Positions 1-9,476 are shown, counted from the stretch's first letter. The stretch is 64,000 nt of DNA from Bacillota bacterium (GCA_902363515.1 CABJAN010000011.1:67155-131154); one strand, 5' to 3'. Translations and numbers: made by a program. The notes: generated by a model from the sequence alone, not told the origin.

Positions 1-616
1 TTTCCTCCTGCAATTCTTCCAGTAACTCCAGAACCTGTGCCTGCACGGTTACATCCAATGCTGTAGTTGGTTCATCTGCAATAATCATTTTGGGTTTACA
101 GCACACTGCCATTGCAATGATAACTCTCTGACACATACCTCCAGAAAGTTCATATGGATAGGATTCCATTCTTTTTTCTGGCTGTGGAATCCCTACCTTT
201 TTCAGTGCATCAATCGCCTTTTGTTTTGCCTCTTCCCTAGTTACATCTTGATGAGCACAGATCATTTCCACCATCTGATTCCCAATTTTAAACACAGGAT
301 CTAAAGATGTCATAGGGTCCTGAAAGACAACGGCAATATCCTTTCCTCTATAGTTCAACAATTCATTTTTGTTTAATTTCAAAATATCTTTTCCATCAAA
401 ATGGATCTCACCTTCAACAATTTTTCCTATTTTAGGAAGAAGACGAATGATGGAGGAAGCAGTCACACTCTTTCCTGAACCAGACTCTCCCACGATTCCC
501 ATGGTCTCTCCTTTATTTAAAGTAAAACTAACACCGTCAACTGCTTTTGAAACACCGCTGGCGGTAAAGAAATATGTTTTTAAATCCTTCACAGTAAGCA
601 ATTCTTTACTACTCAT
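1..616 (-). CDS. Oligopeptide/dipeptide ABC transporter ATP-binding protein (DppD/OppD type), partial
   Basis: Peptide-type ABC importer ATPase that powers uptake by the two permeases encoded just upstream. About 205 residues are visible; the C-terminus, including the usual OppD/DppD Fe-S-like Cys tail, lies beyond base 1. Walker A (GESGSGKS), the ABC signature (LSGGMCQR) and Walker B (MIIADEPTTALD) are all readable. The start ATG at 616 follows a GAGGG ribosome site, 23 nt after the dppC stop, so it is the fourth gene of the operon. A partner DppF-type ATPase is expected past the window edge. The substrate cannot be read from the ATPase. Confidence 0.93.
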   Translation of the reverse strand, partial: MSSKELLTVKDLKTYFFTASGVSKAVDGVSFTLNKGETMGIVGESGSGKSVTASSIIRLLPKIGKIVEGEIHFDGKDILKLNKNELLNYRGKDIAVVFQDPMTSLDPVFKIGNQMVEMICAHQDVTREEAKQKAIDALKKVGIPQPEKRMESYPYELSGGMCQRVIIAMAVCCKPKMIIADEPTTALDVTVQAQVLELLEELQEE

Positions 617-639
617 ATGTTTCCCTCATTCTTCCTTCA

Positions 640-1548
640 TCATCTTTTCATCTTCGGATCAAGCACATCTCTAACGCCATCTCCTAAAAGGTTAAACCCA
701 AGAACAGTAACCAAAATAAATACGCCCGATATAGTAGCAATATGAGGTGCTGTATTTAAGCAATCTCTACCAGCACGTAAAATATTTCCCCAGGAAGCAG
801 TTGGCTGCGCAATTCCCAATCCTAAAAAACTTAAGGTTGCTTCTGAAATAATCGCACCTGCAATATTCAGTGTTGCATAAACGATAATCGGAGAAATCGT
901 ATTTGGCAAAATATGCCCAAACAACATTCTCATATTTGAAATACCGATTACACGACCTGCATTACAATATTCTTCATTTTTAACAATATGTACTTGACCA
1001 CGAACTACTCTGGCAAATGTAGGAACATTTCCAATACCTATAGCCAAAATAACATTTTGCAGTCCTGAACCTAAAATAGTCATTAAAATAATTGCCAAAA
1101 GAACAAATGGAAAAGCAAGCATACCATCCATAATTCTCATAATAACAGCATCTACAACCCCACCTGCATAGCCAGAAATAAGACCAAGAAGAATTCCAAT
1201 GACACCTCCAACAATCGTTCCACCAATTGCAGCAATTAAAGAAATTCTGGCACCATAAACTACACGAGAAAACAAATCTCTTCCAAATTCATCTGTGCCA
1301 AACAGGTGCCCATTTTCCCCCAATCCTAAATAAGTCTCAGATGGTTTAATTGCATTTGGATCATGAGTAGCAAGCAAAGGTGCAAAAACAGCTAAAACAA
1401 TCATAAATACCACTATCACCAGACCAATCATAGCTGTTTTGTTTCTCTGCAATTTATTCCAAACATTATTTGATTTTCGTTCTTTTTTTACAAGTTGGGA
1501 ATGGGCTTCAATTCCCATTTTTTCTGTCGTATAAGTCTTTTCCGTCAT
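640..1548 (-). CDS. Peptide ABC transporter permease, DppC/OppC type
   Basis: 302-residue inner-membrane permease of the peptide/nickel importer class. It has a cytoplasmic N-terminal tail (about residues 1-37), a first transmembrane helix, the OppC N-terminal domain, and five more helices. The EAA loop for the ATPase is at about residues 195-220 (near GRVIGISNMRMLFGHILPN). A conserved segment with LSFLGLG follows it, typical of DppC. It starts directly after the dppB stop codon (TAA then ATG), which implies translational coupling. Length matches the family (about 280-310). Confidence 0.94.
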   Translation of the reverse strand: MTEKTYTTEKMGIEAHSQLVKKERKSNNVWNKLQRNKTAMIGLVIVVFMIVLAVFAPLLATHDPNAIKPSETYLGLGENGHLFGTDEFGRDLFSRVVYGARISLIAAIGGTIVGGVIGILLGLISGYAGGVVDAVIMRIMDGMLAFPFVLLAIILMTILGSGLQNVILAIGIGNVPTFARVVRGQVHIVKNEEYCNAGRVIGISNMRMLFGHILPNTISPIIVYATLNIAGAIISEATLSFLGLGIAQPTASWGNILRAGRDCLNTAPHIATISGVFILVTVLGFNLLGDGVRDVLDPKMKR

Positions 1549-2511
1549 TTACTTTCCTCCATTCCCATTCTCATAATTTACTTTAGGATTAATCATGGTA
1601 TAGACAATATCTACCACCAGGTTGATTACAACAAATACGATTGCTGTAAACAAAACAACCCCTTGAATCAATGCATAATCTCTGTTATCAATCGCACTTA
1701 CGATCATAGTTCCCATACCAGGCCATGCAAAGATGCTTTCTGTTAAAATTGCTCCTGTAAATGCTGTGGCAAGCTGAAGACCTAAAACAGTTACAATCGG
1801 AGGTAATGCATTCTTTAATGCATGTTTCCATATAACAACACTTTCTCGAAGCCCTCTTGCTCTCAGCGCCCTAATGGAATCATTATTTACCACTTCTAAC
1901 ATGCTTGATCTGGTAATTCTGGCAAATGTAGCCATTGGAATTGTAGACAGACAAAAACAAGGCAGAATCATATGGCTGATTACATCCCACAGACCATTTC
2001 CCATATCTCCCATTCCCATAGCTGGAAGCCATCCCAGATTGACACTAAACACTAGGACTAGCATTAATCCCATCCAAAAAATAGGCATAGAAACACCAAT
2101 CAATGCAATTACCATAAAAATGTAATCCAACATGGAATATTGTTTTATTGCAGAGATAATTCCTGCCATCACGCCTAAAACAAGCGCAATCAAAAGACTT
2201 GTCAAGGTAATCAAAAGTGTATTTGGCACTCTTTCCATAATCAACTCTATCACTGGTTGGTTATAAGAATAAGATTTCCCAAAATCCCCTGAAAGAATCT
2301 GTTTCAAGTACATCATGTACTGTTCACCCTTACTTTTGTTAAGTCCAAGTTCTTCTTCCAGTTGTTCTACAGCTTCCTTGGGTGCTTGCGGACCTAACAT
2401 TGTAAGTGCAGGATTCCCTGGTATCATGCGAGTAAGAATAAATGTAATCGTAATTACAATAAAAAGTGTCGGAATACTCTGCAAAACCCTTTTCAGTATT
2501 GTTTTTAGCAT
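1549..2511 (-). CDS. Peptide ABC transporter permease, DppB/OppB type
   Basis: 320-residue inner-membrane permease that pairs with the DppC-type subunit. The N-terminal helix with TFILTRMIPGNPA is typical of DppB, followed by a large external loop and five further helices. The EAA motif lies near residues 225-250 (LRARGLRESVVIWKHALKNA). It follows the binding-protein gene after an 89-nt gap that contains a strong hairpin, so it is probably expressed at a lower level than the binding protein. Confidence 0.94.
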   Translation of the reverse strand: MLKTILKRVLQSIPTLFIVITITFILTRMIPGNPALTMLGPQAPKEAVEQLEEELGLNKSKGEQYMMYLKQILSGDFGKSYSYNQPVIELIMERVPNTLLITLTSLLIALVLGVMAGIISAIKQYSMLDYIFMVIALIGVSMPIFWMGLMLVLVFSVNLGWLPAMGMGDMGNGLWDVISHMILPCFCLSTIPMATFARITRSSMLEVVNNDSIRALRARGLRESVVIWKHALKNALPPIVTVLGLQLATAFTGAILTESIFAWPGMGTMIVSAIDNRDYALIQGVVLFTAIVFVVINLVVDIVYTMINPKVNYENGNGGK

Positions 2512-2547
2512 ACTCTGCCTCCTTAACTAAACGTCATCTATCAAAAT

Positions 2548-2590
2548 CTGTCTCACTCATTGCCCCTAAAACAGGCATTGAGTGAGACAG
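2548..2590 (-). terminator. Intercistronic hairpin between binding-protein gene and permease genes
   Basis: Arms of 17 nt (CTGTCTCACTCATTGCC and its near-perfect complement, one mismatch) enclose a 9-nt loop. On the minus strand the hairpin is followed by only a short T-rich stretch (ATTTTGATAG), so it should act as a leaky terminator or as a 3' stabiliser of the binding-protein message. This is a common arrangement that raises binding protein over permease. Confidence 0.75.
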
Positions 2591-2600
2591 ATAAAATTAT

Positions 2601-4235
2601 TTATTGAATAACCCAAACATTTTCTTCGTCTGTAACTAATTTTATAGTACCGTCAGACCTTTGATTAAAATCCTGAACTCTTGGATGAACTCCCATACAT
2701 TCGTATGGATTTCCATAAAAGATTCCTGTATCGTCATTTGTAATGATCTTTAATACTTTTTTATATATTTCCGCACGCTTTTCTTGATCTGTTTCAATCA
2801 AAGCATCTGCCAATAACTGATCTACTTCTGGATTATTATATCCCTGTCCATTTCCAAGTGTACCAATTGCATCTGATTTGAACATCTTATCAAAGAAGAA
2901 ATATGGATCTGGATACCATAACCATCCCATTGCAAAGATATCTGCCTGTCCAGATGCACCAACCTCGCTGAAAGCACCCCATTCTACGGTATTAATATTT
3001 AAATCAACGCCTACCATCTTCCAATATGACTGAAGAATTGTTGCCGCTTTCTGACGGAATGTTTCATTTGTCACATAAATATCCAATTCCATTCCATCTG
3101 CATACCCTGCTTCTGCAAGTAACTCTTTTGCTCCTTCCGGATCGTAGGATGGAACATCTGCTTCTACTGCTTCATCATATCCCCATGATGCTTTTGGTAG
3201 TGGAAGACATGCTTCTTCCCCTTCTCCATACTGGAATACACCTGCTGCTAACTCTTTGTAATCAACTGCTTTTATCAATGCTTCTCGAACCTTCGGATCT
3301 GCAGTTGGTCCATTTACCATATTGAAATATGCATAAGTAATCTGAATACTAGGCTTCTTTAATAAATTGATTTTTTCATCCTCAGCAACAAGTTTTACAG
3401 ATTCACCAGAGATCTGCATAGCGATATCAATCTCACCAGTTCTTAAAGCATTTACTTCCTGGTTCTGATCTGTAATTACTTTAAAAACAACATGATCTAA
3501 GTTTGGTTCACCAAGAAAATACTTTTCATTTTTCACTAATTCTGTCTGTTGATCCAAACTGAATTTTTCCATCATGAAAGGACCCGTACCTACTAAATGA
3601 TTACCAAATTCATCGCCCCAACCTTCTACTTCTTCTTTTGGAACAATTCCATTTCCAATATTTGTTAATGCAGTCATAAATACGGCACTTGGTGCTTTTA
3701 AAACAGCTTTCACATGAGTCTCATCCACTGCCTCTGCATAATCTAACATATCAAGACGCTGTAAGGCCGATTCTTTTGCAGAACGATTTAAACTGTAAGC
3801 AACATCTTCTGCTGTCATTTTTCTACCATCTTGGAATTTTCCGGGATGAAAATACACATCATCACGAATGGTAAACAGATATTCCATTCCATCTTCACTA
3901 ATGGTCCATTCCGTTGCAAGCGATGGCTTAATATTTGCAATTTCTTTATCATATGTTACCACTGTATCACATACCTGATAAAGAATCTGTGCCTCGTAAG
4001 TTCCTGTATATTTTACAGGATCAAGATTTTTAGGCGAAGAGATCAGTGCAATCTTTAATTCTCCACCTTTTGTCACTTCATCTGGAACATCAATAGATGC
4101 TTCTTTGTTTACAATTTCTTCTTTGTTATCTGCTGTCTTCCCTTCTTGCTTTTCTGTTTTTTCTTTACTTCCACAGCCCGCCACTGACATAGCCATAACT
4201 GCTGCAAGAACGATAGCAATTACTTTCTTCTTCAT
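2601..4235 (-). CDS. Extracellular solute-binding lipoprotein, family 5 (peptide/nickel type)
   Basis: 544-residue lipoprotein that delivers substrate to the DppBC permease. The signal peptide (residues 1-20) ends in a lipobox (SVAGC), with lipidated Cys21, then a charged linker to about residue 50. The mature part is an SBP_bac_5 fold beginning near GGELKIALISSPKNLDP and containing the signature-like MTAEDVAYSLNRS segment. Length is normal for DppA/OppA. It is the first gene of its operon and has an AAAGGAGG-type ribosome site. The ligand (peptide, amino acid derivative or metal complex) cannot be assigned; the PucR-type regulator next door hints at nitrogen scavenging. Confidence 0.93.
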   Translation of the reverse strand: MKKKVIAIVLAAVMAMSVAGCGSKEKTEKQEGKTADNKEEIVNKEASIDVPDEVTKGGELKIALISSPKNLDPVKYTGTYEAQILYQVCDTVVTYDKEIANIKPSLATEWTISEDGMEYLFTIRDDVYFHPGKFQDGRKMTAEDVAYSLNRSAKESALQRLDMLDYAEAVDETHVKAVLKAPSAVFMTALTNIGNGIVPKEEVEGWGDEFGNHLVGTGPFMMEKFSLDQQTELVKNEKYFLGEPNLDHVVFKVITDQNQEVNALRTGEIDIAMQISGESVKLVAEDEKINLLKKPSIQITYAYFNMVNGPTADPKVREALIKAVDYKELAAGVFQYGEGEEACLPLPKASWGYDEAVEADVPSYDPEGAKELLAEAGYADGMELDIYVTNETFRQKAATILQSYWKMVGVDLNINTVEWGAFSEVGASGQADIFAMGWLWYPDPYFFFDKMFKSDAIGTLGNGQGYNNPEVDQLLADALIETDQEKRAEIYKKVLKIITNDDTGIFYGNPYECMGVHPRVQDFNQRSDGTIKLVTDEENVWVIQ

Positions 4236-4317
4236 CTCATTTCCTCCTTTAGCAACAATTCATTATCTCCATAATCTTTCATAAAAAGATAACATATCCC
4301 TTCTTCCTTTTACAAGA

Positions 4318-4360
4318 TTCGTGGTGCACAAATTTAAATCGTTAAATTGTGCACCACGAA
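4318..4360. promoter_or_regulatory. Long palindrome between pucR-type gene and binding-protein gene, candidate operator
   Basis: Near-perfect inverted repeat with arms of 19-20 nt and one bulge. The outer 14 nt (TTCGTGGTGCACAA) are exactly mirrored, and each arm contains the small palindrome GTGCAC. No U-tract follows on either strand, so it is a poor terminator for the PucR-type gene. It sits directly upstream of a weak candidate promoter for the binding-protein gene (TTGTAA, 17 nt, TTATCT on the minus strand). An operator for the adjacent regulator is the simplest reading, but it is inferred. Confidence 0.55.
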
Positions 4361-4383
4361 CAAATAATTTCTCATCTTTTTAA

Positions 4384-6015
4384 TTATGATTCCATGTAAG
4401 CCAATATTTTCATTACTAAATTTACTTGAAACAACACATCTGGATCATTTAAATCAGCCCCCGTTAATTGTTCAATTCGCCTAATACGATAAGCTAATGT
4501 ATTTCTATGAAGAAACAATGTCTCCGCTGTTTCTTTTCTTGCGCCATGATGCTCTGCCAGTGTTTTAAGCGTCTCCAAAAAAGGAGTTCCATACTTTTCA
4601 TCATGCATCTTCAATTCCAGAAGTGTCTCATCTACAAATTCACGAAAAATATCCATTTTTGCCATTTCAAAAAATGCCTCTTCTAATCGAAGATCTTCAA
4701 TAAAACAAATCTCTCTCTTTCCTCTTTTCTTACCAATTGTAATAGCAGTCCTTGCTTTCTTATATGCCATAATAAAATCATGATAAGAAAAAATCTCTGT
4801 AGAAACTCCGATTGTAATCCATGCACCATAGTTTTTATAAATCTGTCTCTGTATTTCTTTCATACACTTCAAAATTTCGCTTTTCTCAATGTCCTTTGTA
4901 AACAGACAATGAAAACTATCACTCTTATTTCCAACAAAAAAACATTGTCTGTGCCTTCTCAAGACATCTTTATGAATCTGCATAATCTCATCTTTAAAAA
5001 TATTTACTTCAGCTTCTGTTTTATTTCGAATCACTTTTTCAAACTCATCAATATCTCCAACCACCAATATGTATGAAAAAGAAGGCCACTTCAGCCCTCT
5101 AGCACGTTTTACAGCATCTTCTTCTGTCTGAATATTTCCACTAATTAAATCAAAAAAAAAGTTGTTATCTTGGTAATATTCTGTTTGTTCTACCAAACCC
5201 TTTTTAGAAAACTCCAAAGCTAGATAAACGCCTGCTTGCCTTAATGCAATTTCACTCATTTCATCAAACTTTCCTTTTAAACCTACTGCATAAAGAAATC
5301 CATTGCATTTATTTTTTACGTATATTCCCATTGCACGTATTTCCCACTCTCCTGCTGATGCAGCCACGATTTCATCTTTGCTTTTCTCCACATACTCTTT
5401 TAACTGCTTCTGTATAGTTGTATCTTCATAAGCATTTTTTGCTAACCATCGTTCTGCACCTTCTCCTTCCGGATAGCACCCTAATAACATTTGTCTATGG
5501 TCAGCAACCAGAATTACACACCCTAGCATTTCTCCTAAAACAGCACAAATTTCTTGAAATCCACCACCCTCAATCTGTATTTCAAGAAATTTTTCATTCA
5601 TGGCTTTATTAAATTCTAACTTTTGATTTTGTGCATTCACCACTTTTTTCATTAAAGGATTTGCGAGATTAATAAAAGCCATATCCCGTGGTACCTCAAT
5701 TACAGGAACCTGCAATTCATTTGCCAGATCTTTTATCTTCTGGGTGATTTCTCCGAAAAATTTTGTTTTTAATGCAATACCAGAGGAACCTGCTTTTGCC
5801 ATAGCTTTAATAATATCTAACAATACCCCTTCGTCACGATTCATGGCATATCCTGTAGTAATCATCAACTCATTTTTTTTAATCCATGGAATAATATCAG
5901 GAACTTCCATGGCATCAATATAAAGTATCTCTCGATCTACTCCTTTATTTCCTGCAACTAATCTACATTCTTTCCATTCTTCCATCTTTAAAACATCACT
6001 TATATTTATAGACAT
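4384..6015 (-). CDS. PucR family transcriptional regulator
   Basis: 543-residue regulator with the PucR/CdaR layout. An N-terminal PucR ligand-type domain lies at about residues 1-125 (DVLKMEEWKECRLVAG, MITTGYAM). A central GGDEF-like CdaR domain spans about 290-420. The C-terminal PucR helix-turn-helix is at about 475-540 (ETLFLHRNTLAYRIRRIEQLTG). Family members are activators of nitrogen-source catabolism. It lies immediately upstream of the peptide transporter operon on the same strand with a large palindrome between, so it probably controls that operon; this is inference from position. Confidence 0.92.
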   Translation of the reverse strand: MSINISDVLKMEEWKECRLVAGNKGVDREILYIDAMEVPDIIPWIKKNELMITTGYAMNRDEGVLLDIIKAMAKAGSSGIALKTKFFGEITQKIKDLANELQVPVIEVPRDMAFINLANPLMKKVVNAQNQKLEFNKAMNEKFLEIQIEGGGFQEICAVLGEMLGCVILVADHRQMLLGCYPEGEGAERWLAKNAYEDTTIQKQLKEYVEKSKDEIVAASAGEWEIRAMGIYVKNKCNGFLYAVGLKGKFDEMSEIALRQAGVYLALEFSKKGLVEQTEYYQDNNFFFDLISGNIQTEEDAVKRARGLKWPSFSYILVVGDIDEFEKVIRNKTEAEVNIFKDEIMQIHKDVLRRHRQCFFVGNKSDSFHCLFTKDIEKSEILKCMKEIQRQIYKNYGAWITIGVSTEIFSYHDFIMAYKKARTAITIGKKRGKREICFIEDLRLEEAFFEMAKMDIFREFVDETLLELKMHDEKYGTPFLETLKTLAEHHGARKETAETLFLHRNTLAYRIRRIEQLTGADLNDPDVLFQVNLVMKILAYMES

Positions 6016-6034
6016 CTTACATTCCTACTCTTCA

Positions 6035-6063
6035 TTGACTTTTTTTCTTGTAACTTTTATATT
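6035..6063 (+). promoter_or_regulatory. Candidate sigma-A promoter of the LysR-type gene
   Basis: TTGACT, 17-nt spacer, TATATT, ending 36 nt before the LysR-type start codon. The PucR-type gene starts divergently from the same 84-nt interval. Confidence 0.55.
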
Positions 6064-6099
6064 ATAACATGAATACATATATAATTGGAGATTTAATCT

Positions 6100-6990
6100 A
6101 TGGATATCAGTTTTGAACTTTATAAAGTTTTTTATTACGTAGCTACCACTCTAAGTTTCTCCGAAGCATCCAGACAACTCTATATTTCCCAGTCTGCGGT
6201 AAGCCAGTCTGTGAAATCATTGGAGCAAAAATTGGGACATGCCCTGTTTCACCGGAGTACAAAAAAAGTCGCCTTAACCCCAGAAGGAGAATCTCTCCTG
6301 CGACATGTGGAACCCGCAGTAAACCTTTTATATGAAGGAGAAAATCAGATTTTGAATTCTCCTTCCCTGGAAGCACCTTTGCGTATTGGAGCCAGTGACA
6401 CCATATGTCGCTATTTTCTGGTTCCCTATTTTCAGCGTTTCCACCAGGAATTTCCAAACATCCACATAAAGGTTACAAACGCAACTTCAAAAGATTGCGT
6501 ATCCCTTCTCCACAACAACAAGGTAGACTTTATTGTGGCAAACACACCAAATCCCTATTTAACAGAAAAAGATACCTTCTACGTTATTCGAGAGTTTCAG
6601 GACATTTTCGTGGCAGGTAAGAAATTTTTCAACTTAGAAAACCAGGCGCTGTCCTTACGGGAATTAACCCGTTATCCTATTCTTATGTTGGATAAAACCA
6701 GCACTACCAGTGAATTTCTCCACCAACTTTTTGTAAAACATGGTCTATCCCTAACACCTGAAGCTGAACTTTCCAGTAATGATCTTCTCCTAGATTTTGC
6801 TCACATTGGCCTTGGTATTACGGTTGTCCCTGATTATGTATTAAAACATCGTCAAAAAGAATTTTACCCTCTAAACATACAGGAATCTATCCCCAACAGA
6901 AAGCTGATTCTAGCATATCAATCCCAGCTTCTATCTTCCCCTGTCTGCGAAAAATTCCTTCGCTATCTGTTGCCGGATATACAACTCTAA
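6100..6990 (+). CDS. LysR family transcriptional regulator
   Basis: 296 residues, normal LTTR length. A winged helix-turn-helix lies at residues 3-62 (YVATTLSFSEASRQLYISQ followed by SAVSQSVKSLEQKLG). A periplasmic-binding-like effector domain spans about 90-290. GGAG lies 9 nt before the ATG. Divergent from the PucR-type gene and followed by a bidirectional terminator shared with ridA. LTTRs usually control a divergent neighbour, which here would be the PucR-type gene or its transport operon; the effector is unknown. Confidence 0.93.
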   Translation: MDISFELYKVFYYVATTLSFSEASRQLYISQSAVSQSVKSLEQKLGHALFHRSTKKVALTPEGESLLRHVEPAVNLLYEGENQILNSPSLEAPLRIGASDTICRYFLVPYFQRFHQEFPNIHIKVTNATSKDCVSLLHNNKVDFIVANTPNPYLTEKDTFYVIREFQDIFVAGKKFFNLENQALSLRELTRYPILMLDKTSTTSEFLHQLFVKHGLSLTPEAELSSNDLLLDFAHIGLGITVVPDYVLKHRQKEFYPLNIQESIPNRKLILAYQSQLLSSPVCEKFLRYLLPDIQL

Positions 6991-7003
6991 ATGCAAAAAA
7001 TCA

Positions 7004-7047
7004 CCCCGAAAACCAGTACTATACGGATTTTCGGGGTTCTATTTTTA
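7004..7047. terminator. Bidirectional rho-independent terminator (LysR-type gene / ridA)
   Basis: 9-bp stem CCCCGAAAA / TTTTCGGGG with a 15-nt loop. On the plus strand TTCTATTTTTATT follows; on the minus strand TGATTTTTTGC follows. It lies between convergent genes and touches the ridA stop codon. Confidence 0.85.
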
Positions 7048-7419
7048 TTCTGCTTCTGCAATCACTTCTACTTCACAAAGCACATTTTTAGGTAATGTTT
7101 TCACCGCCACACAGGAACGTGATGGCTTTCCCGTAAAGTATTTACCATACACTTCATTAAATGCTGCGAAATCTCCCATATCTGCTAAAAAACAAGTGGT
7201 TTTTATAGTCTTTTCGTAGCTGCTTCCTGCTGCTTCTAAGACAGCACCCAGATTTTTCATAACCTGCTCTGCCTGTTCTTCAATAGTAGCTCCCTGGATT
7301 TCGCCTGTTTCTGGGTTTAATGGAATCTGCCCAGATGTAAATACCACACCCTTCACTACCATTGCTTGAGAATATGGTCCGATTGCTGCCGGCGCTTTTT
7401 CTGTACTGATAACTTTCAT
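7045..7419 (-). CDS. ridA: RidA family reactive enamine/imine deaminase
   Basis: 124-residue RidA (YjgF/YER057c/UK114) protein, which hydrolyses 2-aminoacrylate-type enamines formed by PLP enzymes and so protects them. The hallmark segment around PSRSCVAV carries the conserved Arg that binds the carboxylate, and the conserved Glu of CEVEVIAEAE is near the end. An upstream in-frame ATG exists at 7452, but the ATG at 7419 has AGGAGG 7 nt away and gives the usual family length, so the shorter form is chosen. Monocistronic and convergent with the LysR-type gene. Confidence 0.94.
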   Translation of the reverse strand: MKVISTEKAPAAIGPYSQAMVVKGVVFTSGQIPLNPETGEIQGATIEEQAEQVMKNLGAVLEAAGSSYEKTIKTTCFLADMGDFAAFNEVYGKYFTGKPSRSCVAVKTLPKNVLCEVEVIAEAE

Positions 7420-7553
7420 AATGCCATCCTCCTGAAGTTCTTTTCCATTCATTATAGTACACTAAAAAGCACACGGCAAGTCCTTTCCATCATGGATTCC
7501 AGAACCGTTTTATCTTCTCGGGAGTTTGACAGTTGAATAATTAAAAATCACCT

Positions 7554-7581
7554 TGCAGGTCTTATAAAACCTGCATTTTTT
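7554..7581 (+). terminator. Terminator inside the left end of the insertion sequence
   Basis: Stem TGCAGGT / ACCTGCA with an 8-nt loop, followed by six T. It lies upstream of the transposase start, where it would stop impinging transcription from outside the element. Confidence 0.75.
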
Positions 7582-7657
7582 ATGTCAAATTTTATGTTTT
7601 GATATATACTTGTTTGTAATAGTGTGGTATACTAGAAGAAAAAAGGATTTTTTTATC

Positions 7658-9406
7658 ATGTACATAGCAATCACAGGCAGCAAAAATAATAAAGATGTAT
7701 ATATTTATCGTTCCTTCCGCAAAGAAAACGGAAAAGCCTCTTCATGTATTTACAAAAAACTCGGGAAGTACAATGCTCTTTTGGAACAGTTCGATGGAAA
7801 TGAAGACAAACTGATGACATGGGCAAAAGAACAGGCTGCTAAGGAAACCGAACTTTATAAGCTGCATACCGGAAAAGTTTCTGTAGAGTTTTCCAAAGCT
7901 GCAGCTATCCCTATGAATGAACGCCGTTCTTTCAATGTAGGTTATCTGTTCCTTCAGAAACTATGCACGCAGCTACGTTTAGATAAAGTCTGCCGGACAA
8001 TTAAAAGCAGGCATAAATTTAAATATGATCTGAATGCAATACTCACAGATCTTGTCTATGCGAGGATTCTTTCCCCTGCCAGCAAACTGGCCAGCTACGA
8101 GTACTGCCAGTCTTTGTTGGAACCGCCTAAATACAGTCTCCAGGACGTTTATCGTTCTCTTTCTGTGATTGCAGGGGAGTCTGATTTTATACAAAGTGAG
8201 CTATATAAAAACTCAAACTTCATTCATCCACGAAATAATAGAATCCTTTATTATGACTGTACGAATTATTACTTTGAAATTGAAGAGGAAGATGATTTCC
8301 GGCGTTACGGAAAAAGCAAAGAAAACCGTCCTAATCCAATCGTAACTATGGGATTATTTATGGACGCAGACGGTCTTCCCCTTGCCTTTGACATCTTCCC
8401 TGGAAACCAGAATGAACAGACAACCCTGAAGCCGTTAGAATCCAAAATTCTTCAGGATTTTAACTACAGTGAATTCATATACTGTTCTGATTCCGGACTT
8501 GGCAGTTCAAGTAACCGAAGATTCAATTCTTTAGGAAATCGGGCTTATATCATCACGCATTCTCTGAAAAAAATGAAAAAGGAAGATCGTGAGATTGCTC
8601 TGAGCCCGACTCAGTTCCGCAGAATTGGATCCGACCAATTTATAGATATCCGTACACTGGACGAATCGGATGAAGAGGTCTATAACACAATCTACTACAA
8701 GGAAGTGCCTGTTGTTACAGGTGACATGGATGAAACTTTAGTTGTCACCTATTCCCCTAAGTACAAAGCCTACCAGAGAAAAATCCGTGCCCGGCAGATT
8801 GAACGGGCTGAAAGGATAATCACAGCACCTGGACGCAAAAGAAAAGGGAAAAATCAAAACGATCCTATGCGCTTCGTAAAAAAGACTTCCGTTACTACTG
8901 ATGGTGAGATTGCCGAAAAACAAGTTTATGATCTTGATGAAGAACAAATTCAAAAAGAAGAATTGTATGATGGTTTTTATGCAGTTATCACAAACCTGGA
9001 AGGAGATATTTCACAGATCATAAGGATCAACAGACAACGTTGGGAAATCGAAGAAAACTTTCGGATCATGAAAACAGAATTCGAAGCAAGACCTATATAT
9101 GTCAGAAGAGAATACCGGATAAAAGCCCATTTCATGACCTGCTATATCAGCCTTCTGCTCTATCGTTTACTGGAAAAGGAACTTGGAAATATTTATACAG
9201 CAGATCAGATATTGGAAACATTACGCTCAATGCAAATGACACTGCTGAACACAGCGAGTGGATATATCCCCTCTTATACAAGAACCGAATTAACCGATGC
9301 ATTACATAAAACATTTGATTTTAGAACGGATTATGAATTCATTACCAAAACAGATATGCGAACTCTTATCAAAGATACAAAGCAAATAAAATCAAAACTG
9401 AAATAA
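7658..9406 (+). CDS. IS1634 family transposase (DDE, IS4 superfamily)
   Basis: DDE transposase of about 582 residues from this start. The catalytic acidic residues are plausible in YYDCTNYYFEIEEEDD (first Asp), IYCSDSGLG (second Asp) and the C-terminal RWEIEENFRIMKTEFEARP region (Glu in the YREK-like motif of the IS4 group). A beta-strand insertion typical of IS1634/IS1549 separates the last two. The frame is open from 7610, but the ATG at 7658 begins the family-like segment MYIAITGSKNNKDVYIYRSF. No strong ribosome site precedes either start, consistent with low transposase expression. No frameshift or stop is visible, so it is probably active. Confidence 0.9.
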   Translation: MYIAITGSKNNKDVYIYRSFRKENGKASSCIYKKLGKYNALLEQFDGNEDKLMTWAKEQAAKETELYKLHTGKVSVEFSKAAAIPMNERRSFNVGYLFLQKLCTQLRLDKVCRTIKSRHKFKYDLNAILTDLVYARILSPASKLASYEYCQSLLEPPKYSLQDVYRSLSVIAGESDFIQSELYKNSNFIHPRNNRILYYDCTNYYFEIEEEDDFRRYGKSKENRPNPIVTMGLFMDADGLPLAFDIFPGNQNEQTTLKPLESKILQDFNYSEFIYCSDSGLGSSSNRRFNSLGNRAYIITHSLKKMKKEDREIALSPTQFRRIGSDQFIDIRTLDESDEEVYNTIYYKEVPVVTGDMDETLVVTYSPKYKAYQRKIRARQIERAERIITAPGRKRKGKNQNDPMRFVKKTSVTTDGEIAEKQVYDLDEEQIQKEELYDGFYAVITNLEGDISQIIRINRQRWEIEENFRIMKTEFEARPIYVRREYRIKAHFMTCYISLLLYRLLEKELGNIYTADQILETLRSMQMTLLNTASGYIPSYTRTELTDALHKTFDFRTDYEFITKTDMRTLIKDTKQIKSKLK

Positions 9407-9436
9407 TATAGTACATATCGCTGCAAAAAGGAAAAC

Positions 9437-9476
9437 GGCTACAGTGCCCATATTTACTGGGTTTGTAGCCATTTTG
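9437..9476 (+). terminator. Terminator at the right end of the insertion sequence
   Basis: Stem GGCTACA / TGTAGCC with an inner CCCA / TGGG, followed by ATTTTG. It lies 30 nt after the transposase stop and just inside the right inverted repeat. Confidence 0.7.
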
